From positions 594,526,410-594,590,409 of the forward strand of contig CM057344.1 in assembly GCA_030015575.1 (NCBI GenBank): 64,000 nt of DNA, given 5' to 3'. How positions within the stretch are numbered: the first letter of the stretch is position 1; each line of letters starts with the position of its first letter. This DNA comes from Agapanthus africanus. Lineage: Eukaryota > Streptophyta > Magnoliopsida > Asparagales > Amaryllidaceae. The position numbers were made by a program, and so were the translations under genes. The notes under the pieces were generated by a model, which made no database searches, was not told the DNA's origin, and saw nothing but the letters and a program-made list of their open reading frames with translations. Of the stretch, positions 1 to 10,796 are shown one piece after another.

Positions 1-294
1 AGGTCGAAGATTATACCAACCGTCAAGGTCCTTTGGCGTAGCCCGAGCAGCGAGGAGGTTACCTGGGAGACCGAGGGCGAGATGAGGAAGAAGTATCCCC
101 ATCTCTTTGAAGGTACGCGTAGCTATATTTTTAAATTCGGGGACCGAATTTCTTTAAGGGGGGAAGATTGTAGCGTCTTGAAAAGTCGTTTTGGTGTTTT
201 CCTGAAATTCGGTGAAAATTCGGTATTTTTCCGAAAACCGTCTTTCTCGATATTTTGCAGTTTAGGGCTAATTATACCTAAAATGGATAGGTAA
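1..294 (+). CDS. Tekay-like pol, C-terminal tail (partial)
   Basis: The frame is open from base 1 and contains TVKVLW at about residues 7-12, EEVTWE at about 19-24 and KKYPHLFE near residue 38. This is the usual C-terminal end of chromovirus integrases, where the chromodomain closes with a W-x(n)-EEATWE-like strand. The reading frame runs past the polypurine tract into the LTR and stops at 294, common for this group. The protein would insert the cDNA, with the chromodomain tethering it to chromatin. Only this tail is in the window, so nothing can be said about the rest. Confidence 0.7.
   Translation, partial: RSKIIPTVKVLWRSPSSEEVTWETEGEMRKKYPHLFEGTRSYIFKFGDRISLRGEDCSVLKSRFGVFLKFGENSVFFRKPSFSIFCSLGLIIPKMDR
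156..167 (+). other. Polypurine tract of the Tekay-like element
   Basis: AAGGGGGGAAGA lies one base before the LTR start TGTAGCG at 169. A purine run directly upstream of a 3' LTR is the plus-strand primer site of LTR retrotransposons. It fixes both the orientation and the LTR start. Confidence 0.75.
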
Positions 295-3200
295 TTGCTT
301 GTTTTTAGTAGCTAATGAGTTATTTATAAAATTTTGGTCATTTAAAATTTTTCCCTATTTTTCAATTTTTTTAATATTATTTTAAGCCGGTAAGAAAATA
401 CATTAAATAAGCGATAAATACAAATTTTTCCGGGCTAATTTTAATCTCTAAAATTATGATAATTATAATCTAGTGATAACATGAATTTTTAGTAATTTAT
501 TTTGATTTTTAACCAATTTTTATGAATTGAAACGAATTTATTGAATTTTGGGCTAAAACTTGCAATTTTTGAGTTGTAGGGGGCCTTTTTGCATAAAATT
601 TCTTTTGTAAAACCCCTCTATCTTTTTTCTCAGCCCTAGAACAGCCCAAGCCTTGGCCAAGTCCAGAAATTCTGGCCTCTCTCTTTCTTGAGTTGTTTCT
701 TGAGTTGAATTTCATAGTTTATGGAATTATTTAAATATTTTGGATAATGTATGATACATTTGACTTTAGAAACTTGACCATGACTTTCCCCACTTGCCCA
801 CACCCTCCCCCATTCCCCTCCTCTGGCCGAAACCTGCACCATTTCCACCTCCATTATTTTCCTTCTCTTTCTCTCTCATTTTCTTCAAAAGTTGCAACAA
901 AATTCAATAAAAATCCATAAATCCTTCTCTTTTTCAACATAAAATCCTTGTGCTACCTCTTCTCAAGCCTAATATAGTTAAAATCATGTGGAAAGGAGGC
1001 ATTTTTGGAGCAAACTTTCTTGCTTGATCCATTGATCAAGAGGTATAATTCCTATCTTGTTAAATCCTTTGTTTAAGTGCTTATATTATATGGTTTAGTG
1101 ATAATTTAGTGTAGTTAATCTAGATTTCTTAGATTTTGTTTGAAAATTGAAACTAGGGTTTGAAAGCCATAATAGTTAATTAAGTTATTTTATAGTTAAT
1201 CTAGTTGTTAATGACTAATCTATTTGGTTACCTTGTTGATATAGTTTCCAATTATGCTAATTTGATTAAATTAGAAGTGTGAAATTTGCTTTTTAGGATT
1301 TTCAAGAAAAGGTTTTTGTATGGAAATGGTACTTGAAACATGTTTAGTGAGTTGATTAAACCTAATTTGTGTTGATTAAACCTAATTTGCTATCTAGTGT
1401 TTTGCTAACCTTAATCTAAGTGGTTAAATTGCTTATTAGGCTAAAATATAGTGTTAAATTAAGGTTTTTCATATATAGTTTGGGTTATGTTTGCTAAGTA
1501 CAAAAATCAAGAGAAGGTTTTGTTATGTAAATTAGGTTTTTAAGCTTAGTTAATGGTTTAGAATTTGTGTATTGGCTAACTTTTTGGTTAGTTTGGAATG
1601 TTGGTGTTGGGTGGTATTGACTTTGTCGCTATATTGTCGATGTTTGCATCAAATTGCAATTTCTGCTTACTAGATTTTTATAAAAGTTATGTGATGAATT
1701 AATTGTGGCATCTTGATGATTGTGTTGGCTTGTCCTACGACTTTTAGGATGCGTGAGAGCGGTTTTTGGGTAGTCGGGTTTTAGTTTTGCCGGGTGACCC
1801 AAATCGGCGTTTTTGGCAGTTTTTGCGATTTTCGCGTGTGTCCGCGCACTTTGTGCACGTTGTACCTAGCTAGCGAACTTTAGTAGTTTCGTTGGGGTTT
1901 TGCGTCGTTCTTGATACGTAACCTTATGTTTGGTATTGATGTAAATTCCAGGTTCGGTCGCGGAGACGTCAGACGCGGCGCGAAAGGGAAAGGCGGTGAT
2001 CGGACACAACTAGCCAGGAATCCCGGTGAGTAGATTTAACATCTACGGGGGACGATCGTCTGGATGGCGCAAGTCGCCCGATAGATTTAGTAAACTGGAA
2101 AATAGTAAATTGGATAATCACTTGTGACATTAAAATAATAATACTGGCATGATAATTGCTGCAATTAGATCAATAGGTTATACCCATATACGCAAACTCA
2201 ATTGTAGGACACATGCACCATTACCAGGTTTTTATACGCAGCACGAGCACTATTCATGTTTACACACACATCCTGGTAATTGCCATGCCACCACACTAGA
2301 TAACCTTTAATTTAAACCTTTTACTAATTGATACTTAAATTGTGCTATTTCCTTAAAATGAAACCGTAGGATTGCTATTCATGTGCATGTACTTCATCAT
2401 ATTCATTGTTCATGCTTAATACATTAATCACACATCGCAACTTGATTATTGATATCATACGCATTCATTAGCATTGATATATGCACTTATGAGGATTCTT
2501 GAGATTTTATGATATTGCTGGATTTCGGGGGAAAACCGCAAAATTTCTAAACTTATTATATTTTAAAATATGTAAAAATTGCGGTTTTCTAGTGATGTAA
2601 GTGTCGTCCACCATGAGTTTTCTGTGGATTTGGAAATCCGTGTCGAGGAGTGGAGGAACCGGCACGGGTACATGGTGGGCCCGGTAAGGTACCCCGGGGC
2701 AAGAGGAATGTGGTGATGACGTTGAGCCTGGCAGGGGACGGATTACCTACCGGTGACTGTTTGGGACGGCGGATATCCAGAGGATACCGACCGTGGCCGC
2801 TAGATGATGAGATATTGATATTTGAGATGGGTCAGCCGGACGGCTGAGGCCAGAGATACATTTATGAGATTTGAGACAGCTTTTGGGTGTCGTTGCTGGA
2901 CACCGATTTTCGTCGATTCATTGGCATTATGCTGGCATTCTAAAAGAGTTTCAAAAACAAAAAGAGATAAAATATTTCTTATATATACCTATTGAGACCT
3001 CAGATTTTCATGTTGCATGCATATTAGTACACTGATGTTATATACACACCTGCTAGTGCATCCAGTCATACCTGTATTTTAGATGCTAGGATGCTTGTGT
3101 GCATGCATACGATAGCCTTTGTAGATATTATTTATTACTCACGAGTTGGCAACTCACCCCCGTTGTGCCACAGTCTTTTGCAGGTCCGCTCCGTCAGTTC

Positions 3201-3818
3201 AGTAGCGGCGGGCGCACTTGTCTTTTGCCTCTTTTGCCTGAGCTCGAGTTTTGCTCCTAGGTGGGTTATGTTATTTTTTTTGTACCACCTTGTATATTCT
3301 TGTATATTCTTGTATCTAGTGTACTCCATCTACTGTTCTACCAGATTATTGTATATTGACCTAGAGATGAGACTGTGAGGTTTGTGGATTTTATACTGTA
3401 TTTGGGGTCGAGCTCACTTGAGCCGACATGCTACTTTTTCATGCTTCCTTATGCTTTATTATGCTTGTTGTCATTTACATTGCGTGGGATTTGTGACCGC
3501 CGTATGGCGAAGAGCTAGCTCCCGCTTGGGGATGCCCTATTTTGTGGATTCATGTATATATTTTGTTGTACCCATTTTTGGGGGCCAGTATTTACAAAGG
3601 AGACTCTGCCGAAATTTTCGGGAAAAATTGGTATTGTTTTTGAAAAGGGGTTTTATATGACTTATTTGATAAGCTTGCTTTCAAATGTTTGGGTTTTCTT
3701 CACTCTTTTGCTTAATTGGTTTTGTTTTCTGGGCTTTGGCTTACTTATTTTACGGACGCCTTTAGACGTTTCGTAAACTTAAGTGCCAGTCACGTTCCGT
3801 ACCCTGCTGGTCGTGACA
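169..3818 (+). repeat. 3' LTR of the Tekay-like element
   Basis: The LTR begins TGTAGCG just after the polypurine tract. A possible end is the GTGACA at 3813-3818, giving about 3.65 kb, within the known range for Tekay/Del LTRs. The true end may lie further right, near 4207. The sequence is AT-rich up to about 1700 and then more GC-rich. It has no long open frame, and I see no gene in it. Short frames such as those near 2650 and 3100 show no family likeness. Confidence 0.65.
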
Positions 3819-4072
3819 GCGCCGTCTCTGGACGACGACCCTTGCTTATTTGTTACTACACCCGGGGTCCGATGTAGCGCGCCGTCTGTAGACGACGACC
3901 TTTGCTTATTTGTCACTACACCCAGGGTCCGATGTAGCGCGCCGTCTCTGGACGACGACCCTTGCTTATTTGTCACTACACCCGGGGTCCGATGTAGCGC
4001 GCCGCATCTGGACGACGACCAAGCCCTTGCATATTTAACACTACACCCGGGATCCGATGTAGCGCGTCGCTG
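3819..4072. repeat. 60-bp tandem repeat, about four copies
   Basis: Units start at 3819, 3879, 3939 and 3999. The first three are exactly 60 bp and the fourth about 65 bp, with a partial unit after it. Each unit starts GCGCCGTC and ends GATGTAGC, and contains CACTACA or a close form. Because 60 is a multiple of three, both strands stay open across the array, which explains the apparent small proteins here. The block is probably part of the end of the Tekay-like LTR, whose own start (TGTAGCG) resembles the unit end. Confidence 0.85.
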
Positions 4073-4207
4073 AGTAGGGGACGCCCCAACGATATTCTGA
4101 TTCTGGTTCATGTCATAGAATGTGACAAAGTTTTACGTTGGCTGTCACAAGCCTACCACAACCCTCACCCTTTCTCATCCGGACTTGGGACCGGCAACGG
4201 TGGGTTT
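4073..4207. other. Unassigned stretch, probably Tekay-like LTR remainder
   Basis: This 135-bp stretch is absent from the matching T1 LTR copies at 45.9 and 52.9 kb, so it came in with the insertion. It has no open frame of note. Its right edge is defined by the return of T1 LTR homology at 4208. Confidence 0.5.
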
Positions 4208-4470
4208 AAAGTTGTTACCGTGATGCGGTAGCGTAATTAACTGCAGGGGCTTGCGCCTGCAGGAAAGAGCATCCCCACAATAAAAAAAACTCCTCAAACG
4301 AGGGGGAATCTGACGAAGTCTGCTATATCGGCCGCATCCGTTTAAACCTTCGATATATGGTGCCATAAATCAACTTGGCATCTTCGGAGAGGTGGACGGA
4401 TAGCACCAATTAGCATCTGCCCCCAGATTCAGGCAAGACGTCCAGTCTTCCCGGCTTCCGGCGGTGAACA
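4208..4470 (+). repeat. T1 5' LTR, its last 263 bp
   Basis: This segment matches the 3' LTR end of T1 (45911-46141) and, inverted, the LTR end of T3 (52682-52935). It ends GGTGAACA, six bases before the primer binding site. It contains a 7-bp-stem hairpin at 4241-4262 and an A-rich run that could hold the polyadenylation signal (ACAATAAAAA). The rest of the 5' LTR lies left of the Tekay-like insertion, outside the window. Confidence 0.85.
4241..4262 (+). other. Hairpin in the T1 LTR end
   Basis: CTGCAGG at 4241-4247 pairs with CCTGCAG at 4256-4262 across an 8-base loop. The T1 3' LTR keeps the hairpin at 45943-45964, with one loop change. In T3 it lies near 52900 on the other strand. The position near the A-rich run suggests a role in the terminal RNA repeat or in 3' end formation; that is inference. 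Confidence 0.5.
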
Positions 4471-4475
4471 GATTC

Positions 4476-4493
4476 TGGCACGCCCGGTGGGAC
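4476..4493 (+). other. T1 primer binding site
   Basis: TGGCACGCCCGGTGGGAC starts with TGG, the complement of a tRNA 3' CCA end, six bases after the LTR end. GC-rich sites of this form are usual in Tat elements. I do not assign the tRNA. Confidence 0.75.
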
Positions 4494-6154
4494 ATTTTCC
4501 TCTTTCCACTCCACACTTCGTGTGTCATGTTCACGAACCAATCGCGGTTTGCCAATGGTTTCCCTTGGATTTTGAGATACTAAGATTTGGCGTTTTGCTT
4601 GGTGCAGAAAGCAAAGGATCAATGGTGTTCACCTGCTCAAAGTGTTCCACATGCAACTGCAACCTACGTCCTGCCTCAACTGGGGGCGTAGCCTACGGGC
4701 CCCAAGCAGCTTCCCTGTTCACGATGCCCGTGGAACAGGTCACTCAAGCCACCATGGGATTGTTTTTCGGAACCATGCTTCCGCCGATGAGCTTCAGCAC
4801 CCCCGTGCCCGTACCAGAAGCTCCCAAGAAGTCGGTCTTCGATCAACTTGCAGCTACTGCGGCCCTCTCAATGGGTCGTCCAACTCCAGTTCCCCGGTCT
4901 TCGCCAGACTGGGCCAAAATTCCTGTGGGCCACAATGAAGCTTGCAATCCCAGAGAAGGTTGTTCTGAAGAGGATAGTCATCCCTGCTCCTGAAGTCGTC
5001 AAGGCAGCTTCTCCTACCAAAGGACCGGTCTTTACAAGATTGATTGTTCCGGCTCCTGCTACGGTTCCTGTCCCTGCTCAGAAGACTGTTTTCAACTGAT
5101 TGGATACTACTTCTCAAAGGACATCAGTCTTCAACAGGCTGACGCCAGCAACAGCCGCTCACCTGGACAGGGGGCAAGACAAAGCCACCCCCATCACCGA
5201 ACCAACTCCATCAGCTCGACACGCTCGACGTCGCCACTGGCGCTGAGTAAGGAAGGCCGGGGGCAACTCCCCCTCTGGGCTAACGCCACCAGCTCCAACG
5301 GTGGAAGTTAATGCTGTTGTCCCAATCGGGAACAGTTTTGAGCTGCCGAACAGAATACGCAGGAATTCGCCCACTGCCGTACTGAAAAGATCTCCGCCAC
5401 CGGTGGAGACTGTCACGGAAATAAAGCCGAAGCAGTCCCCTCAACGGCTGTCTTCCAAAGTTTACAAGATCTGGCGATAAGTCCGAGAGTCGGTGGTGGA
5501 TCAGGACTATCTCCGCCGACAGAAGAAGCTGAAGGCTCAGAAGGAAGAGCACCGTCCGTCAAAACACAATGGACGATAACCACTTGGGTACCCACTGCAA
5601 TGGCCCCCTCAACTTCGACCGCTCATAAAAGAAGGAGGCCGGAGAAAGTCCCCATGCCTACGGCAAATGTCAAAGGCACTGAGCCCAAACGCCCTAAGTC
5701 TGGGGGCATGGTGGTGCATACCGTCTATATGGCATCCAGGAAAGAGGATAGCCGCGCTTCTACGGGCCACTGACCACTCACCCGATCCCTCACCAGAGCT
5801 TAAGAACAACAGCAGCAGAAGCTTCAGGAGATGCTGACTGCGATGGCCACACTCACCGGACCAAAACAAAGCCCGGTAACATCCGCAGAGCAGCGTCACG
5901 AAAAAGAAACTGATGCTGACTTCCTTCGCAGAATCCTCGAAAAGAAGGAAAAAGAAGCCGCACAACAAGCGGCAACATAAAGCGAATAGCACTTCTCTTC
6001 CAAGACATGGTCGGGAGATGATTCAGCGGGATCCCCCAGCCGATGATCCTCCAGTAATAATCGAAGATGATAGAGGAGAAACATCAAATCCACCTCCGGC
6101 TCTTTCAGCAGCCAAGGAGGAAACTATTTCCAAGGACGCCCTAGACGATTATAT
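4494..6154 (+). pseudogene. T1 leader and gag N-terminal part
   Basis: A likely gag start lies at 4622 (MVFTCSKCST...), matching the usual N-terminus of Tat gag, which opens with MVFT-like residues. What follows is rich in Pro, Lys and Val and poorly conserved, as expected of this part of gag. It continues on the other side of C1, which entered at 6155 in this region. The segment is broken, with several interruptions. The sequence up to 4621 is non-coding leader. Confidence 0.6.
6150..6154 (+). repeat. Target site duplication of C1, left copy
   Basis: TATAT here is repeated exactly at 16749-16753, directly after the right LTR. A 5-bp duplication is normal for Copia integration and shows that C1 inserted as a unit. 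Confidence 0.9.
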
Positions 6155-8372
6155 TGTTAGTTGTATGTATGCCCTAGAGGCCAGTATTGTACAGATGATG
6201 TATATTATATTGGATGCTTGGACATATAAAGAGATGACTTTCTTGCTCGATATGATAGTATGCTATCTGGTTACTCTTTATCTTAACATGTATACTAGTC
6301 TCTTTAAACTGTCTTATGGTTACATGTTGGTAAAGCCCTTAGGATGTGTACTTGACTACCTGGACTATGATGCAGATCATACTAGTGGGGACATGGTAGT
6401 CCATAAGTACATCCTTCAAGGTCCCTAGTCGTGGGTGTATCGAGACGGGGATCGATATACCAGTGTAGACTAGCGTATACGCTTCTCGACCCATGAGATG
6501 GGCGATGGATGATCCCATATCCATTGGTGTTTGACATCAGAGATGGTATACGGGTGCTCAGTGGAGACTGGGTACACTGGACGGACTCGCCGAAAACTCC
6601 CAGATGGTATTATACCTCACGTCAGATGGCAGTTCTCAGGTGACACTTGTACAGGTTAGTCTGTAGACCCGAGATCGTCATAGAGTCTTGTGTGATTCCC
6701 ACTGTGCTTTGATCTCCACCTTACCACGTCCATGAGGGCGTGCAAAACGGTGGTCTTTGGGCACAGTCCCGAGTCACATGGAGGCAATGAGCGATAGGAG
6801 GGGTTTCGTCTCTCCCGGTATTGGGGGTTGATGTTGCGCTGTGCTCGATTGGCCGTAACAGGGAAGTCCCTGGCCAGGGCTGATCAGAGATTTGCTGGTA
6901 AGTGTTACCAGTAGTTTCTCGACCCGTTATGAGCCTCACATCGGCACGACTTATCGGTTATTGGGGTCTGATGTTTACCACCCCTAGACTTGATATGCGA
7001 CATATCAGACGAACAGACCGGACTGTACGGTAAGTGTTACTGGTTGGATTCACAGGAGTGCGAGCGGGCTAGCTCGTCGATCTTCTGATCGCTCAATACC
7101 CGGATGGCCGTTACGTTTAGCAGACCGCTTGCGGCTTGTGGGTGCTTGATATGATCATCATCTGCTACCGGCGTATTGACGAGTCTTTAGAGTCCTACAC
7201 ATAGGTTTCCTGGCTCAAGCGAAACGAAATAGGAGTGCATATGAGATATGCGCAGGACCGAGAATGATGCGTGTATGTGATACCGTATTCCATTCTCGCG
7301 ATGGATGTATCGATTGGTTATATTCGATATGACCTAGTTATCGAATCATTGATTCGATAAGCCGATACATAGGATACTAGTCGGTTATATGCGATATGAT
7401 CGGATCGTTAAGTCAAGTGTTGATTTAATGATTTAATGTATAATTATATATTTGATATATTAGTTTGCATTAGCTAGTATTAGTTCACTTTATATGGATT
7501 TTCTCACTTGATGTGCAAGAAGTATATGTGAAATACTTTTGTGCACATATTTGTATCATGTTTGATGATACTTAATCATTTAGTTAAGTGTATAGAATTA
7601 ACCATGATTAATTTGATGATTAGGGTTTTGCATATTCATTTATTTATTTATTTGTTTATTTGTTTATTTGGAAAGGATAAAGATGAGAATGGTGGCTTTC
7701 TTTGTTTCTTATTGAAGCTTCTTGAAGCTTTGACTTAGTCACCATTCTTGTCTCATGCTTAACCCTAACCATTTGAAGTAACCCTAGTTTATTCTCTATA
7801 CTTAACTATGGTTAAGATTATGATAAGTATTCATTTTCTTTTTCATTTTAAAAAGACTTATCATAATTCTAGCTTCATCTTCTTCTTCATCTTCAAGATA
7901 GAAAGCTTGATGCCATCAATGGCAACTTGAGTTCTAAAGTGAGAAATCAAATTCTAAAGTGAACCCACCTCCTATTTCTTCACCCTCTACCTCTTGCCAA
8001 GTTGTTTTGGGTGTTTTCTTCATAAGTTTCACAAATTTGTGAAGTCGGAGCTTGAACTTGTGATGCCTCGACGTAGATCATCTTCGGCACGAAGCCGACG
8101 ACCTAGTTCGCCCATTTTCCCGATGAAGCCGACGATTGAGTTCGGGATTCAAGATGGACAGTGAGAGGACGCTTACGTGGAGCTAAGGAAGTGGATATCC
8201 GGATCTACAAAGGTTGTAGCTTCTGATCTTTAGTTAAATTGTTAACTAGATTCGTATTTCGCCTAGATTTCTAGTCAATGATCTGTATTAGGGTTTCTCG
8301 GCACCCATAAAATTTGAAATTGGCATGGTTGATGCCTTGTGAGACCTCTATAGTGTGCCTAGGAACCTTACA
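6155..8372 (+). repeat. C1 5' LTR
   Basis: It starts TGTTAGTTG and ends CCTTACA, 2218 bp, followed by the PBS. It matches 14529-16748 nearly base for base. Part of its first kilobase also resembles the C2 LTR (for example around GTCCCTAGTCGTGGG), showing that C1 and C2 are related subfamilies. A short open frame near the LTR start (6164-6428) occurs in both LTR copies and shows no likeness to a known protein. Confidence 0.95.
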
Positions 8373-8373
8373 G

Positions 8374-8385
8374 TGGTATCAGAGC
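8374..8385 (+). other. C1 primer binding site (initiator Met tRNA)
   Basis: TGGTATCAGAGC, one base after the LTR end, is the standard plant initiator-Met tRNA primer site used by most Copia elements. The same site is present in C2 at 26263. Confidence 0.95.
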
Positions 8386-8574
8386 CTAGATAGAGCCTTA
8401 GGCGAAGTCTAGACGGAGTTTGAAGTCCGATCGACCCGAAACCCCAACTCAAATATTGCTCTCTGGACTTTTTCTAAAAATTGGGATTTTTCCATATTAA
8501 AAATTCTTAAAAATATCAGCATGAAGATATAAGAATTATGGTGCAAAACGAGCTCATGATGCGTCTAAACTGCC

Positions 8575-8615
8575 GCGGAAACGCGGCAGAAGCATGGCTT
8601 CTGCCGCGGTTCCGC
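8575..8615 (+). other. Long GC-rich leader hairpin in C1
   Basis: CGCGGCAGAAGC (8582-8593) and GCTTCTGCCGCG (8597-8608) are perfect complements around a 3-base loop. GCGGAA (8575-8580) and TTCCGC (8610-8615) extend the stem after one mismatch. C2 has a similar hairpin at 26476-26512, at nearly the same distance from its PBS (201 against 213 bases). Confidence 0.8.
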
Positions 8616-9703
8616 CGCCTACTGTTCACAATGCGCAATAATTTTTGCACAGTAATTCCTCTTTTCTGGTGCTGAGTTTTATGGGAATTTTTAATATTTA
8701 TTCAAGAGTTGAATTTTCTGGGATTGTTTTGGGGATTCGGTGTTTCGATCGGAGTATCAGATTTTGTCTATGTGGCTTTCCGGATAAATTTTAGAATATG
8801 TTAAAAAGTTCGACCGGATATAAATACCCAATTTTTCCCCTGTTGGGAAATTTCCAAGTGTTGGATTTTTTCCGTAGTTTAACGACGTTCTAAGTAGTGC
8901 AAGTAACGCGATGGACCCTCTAGAAGACAACAAACCTTAAGTCGATTATGTGACCGTCTTGAACTGCCCTTTGAACCTTCGGGTTTGGGGCAGTACGGCG
9001 TGCCACATGTGAGGCGTTGGCTTGACCCTTCTACGGCTGGACCGTTGGTACTGAGGCACGAACTGAATGTTGTTAGACTTATTTCATGTATTGAGCTGTA
9101 TCGGGAAAACTGGGGTATTCGACTGTTCGATCGGAAAGTTTAACATTTTCTGTTTATCTGGAATGTGATACAATAATTGGAATTCACAAACAGTTATGAG
9201 ATAACTGAATGAATATTATAAATCTAGCGGTTTAGTTTCACTTGATATTGAAAAGAGTTTTCGATAATGAGACTAAAATGCGGGGTTTATAACTGTTAGG
9301 CATGTGATGTCTAAGTACTTCATTTCATTAGGCATGTGATGTCTAAAGAGGTTGCGGATTCCAACTGTTGTAGTTTTACACTTTCTTTTCTGTGACCGTA
9401 AGTGTAATATGTGATATCGCCGGTTTCGTTACTATATGTCAACGACAATTGGGGTATGCATATTTACTTACGTTGATGACATGTGATGTTATGTGTTGCT
9501 GGATATGTTATATTGGATTGTCGTGTTTGAATAGTCGGGGATTTTTATGTGAGATGAGTGTTTTTCATTTTCATTCATGTAAAAACTTGTATGTAATATT
9601 CTTATATTGGGACACTTCCAGGTAGCGGAAGTTGTCACCTTTTGTATATTATTTACTTTTCCGCATTAGGATAGACCCAAGGAGGGGAGCACAAGTAACC
9701 GAG

Positions 9704-9763
9704 TTCTAGGGTCCAGTGGGAGACCAACTCGAGGAGTTGAGTCCGGGTCTCCTAACCCTAGAA
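9704..9763 (+). other. Three-tier stem-loop in the C1 leader
   Basis: TTCTAGGGT (9704-9712) pairs with ACCCTAGAA (9755-9763). Inside it GGAGACC (9719-9725) pairs with GGTCTCC (9746-9752), and AACTC (9726-9730) with GAGTT (9734-9738). The C2 leader keeps the architecture at about 27038-27105 with different bases. The flanking text (GGAGGGG..., ...GTAGGGGTCT) is shared. Confidence 0.65.
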
Positions 9764-10026
9764 TAGGTAGGGTTGCTTGTCGCTCTTGTAGGGGTCTAGG
9801 GGTGTGGGATTGGCTATTCATCACGACCATGGAATCCGTGTTTTATACTGGCTCGTATTGAAAACACGGACGTCCTAGTATATCCAATATTTCATATGTT
9901 TCTTCTGCTGCGATATCTGTGATGTGATCATGTGATGTTCTGTGATGGATACAGTATATAGTATATATGATATATTATATAGACGTTGCTTATGTTTTAC
10001 ACCCGTACTAGCCCTGCCCCGCTCTG

Positions 10027-10049
10027 CCGTTAGTTACCTAACCTAACGG
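10027..10049 (+). other. CCGTTAG hairpin in the C1 leader
   Basis: CCGTTAG (10027-10033) pairs with CTAACGG (10043-10049) across nine bases. The C2 leader has nearly the same hairpin near 27480-27502, in the same surrounding text about GCCCTGCCCC and CCCGCTCTG. Confidence 0.6.
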
Positions 10050-10223
10050 TGCACGAGGGGACATCGAGGCGAATGCGGATGGCATAAGTGTACGTCGTAT
10101 TTATCTGTGATGTTTAGGTACATAAATGATGGGACTTCATTAATGTGATTAATGAAAGAAAAGAAACCTAAGATGTTGTGGAATCAAATTTTAAATAAAA
10201 AGGGTAGCTACAGTTCTTGCCAT

Positions 10224-10456
10224 GCACAGCGATATATATGATATATCCCGCACCTTATTCGATGAGGAAAGGACCGAGATCCCTTCACCGGGAGTGACTC
10301 CTTTAGCAATAACTGGCAGATGCTACACACTCGGTTTGGTTGTTGATTGCTTTTAAGAGTTTTTGCTTTGCACAGTGATATATATGATATATCCCGCACC
10401 TCATTCGACGAGGAAAGGGCCGACGATCCCTTCACCGGGAGTGACCCCTTTAGCAA
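10224..10456 (+). repeat. Doubled 86-bp block in the C1 leader
   Basis: Copies at 10224-10309 and 10370-10456 share the order GCACAG, GATATATATGATATATC, CCGCACC, then CCCTTCACCGGGAGTGAC. C2 also holds two copies of the second half (about 27720-27775 and 27855-27912). Keeping two copies in both subfamilies suggests an ancestral duplication. Confidence 0.8.
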
Positions 10457-10605
10457 AACTAGAAAAGCCTCAAAATCACTCCATTTCAAAACTTCATTTG
10501 ATTCTACAATGATATCAAGTTCATTACGCAATAGGTTTTCAGAAAAACCTGACGTAGCCCTCCGTCATTTCAGATAAATCCTACTTAGTATTCGTGCTAC
10601 ATTTG

Positions 10606-10796
10606 TTGACCTCCGTCAAGGCATAGTGTGCGGTAGCTAACTAGTATTTATCTGCTTATCATATGATGCAGATTGGATTAGGGTAGTCGTACGACCTTGT
10701 TGACCTCCGTCAAGGGTCGTGCGGGTGGGTTTGATTCAATCAAGAAATGACGGGTTGAACTTGACTTGCACCCTGTGGTTTGTTGACCTCCGTCAA
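10606..10796 (+). other. Three TTGAC(CTCC)GTCAA hairpins in the C1 leader
   Basis: Identical 14-base hairpins lie at 10606-10619, 10700-10713 and 10783-10796. C2 has three at 28060, 28153 and 28238 with nearly the same spacing (93 and 85 bases against 94 and 83). The C2 form is TTGGC(CTTC)GTCAA, where one A-T-type pair has become a G-U pair. Each is followed by GG. Confidence 0.8.

Larger units (their letters stand above)
1..4207 (+). mobile_element. Ty3/gypsy chromovirus, Tekay/Del-like, 3' part
   Basis: This is the right-hand end of a Ty3/gypsy element that starts left of the window. It shows the C-terminal tail of pol, a polypurine tract, an LTR start (TGTAGCG at 169) and a long LTR. The tail has the chromovirus form around TVKVLW, EEVTWE and KKYPHLF, as in Tekay/Del integrases. 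The right limit is uncertain. Homology to the T1 LTR (copies at about 45.91 and 52.93 kb) resumes at 4208, so everything before that is foreign to T1 and is most simply this element. An LTR end at 3818 (GTGACA) is the alternative, with a separate 60-bp repeat block following. Tekay/Del is a family-level inference from the tail and the long LTR. Confidence 0.7.

Noticed and set aside
3779-4111. Open frames on both strands across the 60-bp repeat
   Set aside because: The repeat length is a multiple of three, so any stop-free unit stays open. No likeness to a protein family.
8374-8385. tRNA gene at the primer binding sites
   Set aside because: Only the 12-base complement of the tRNA end is present.
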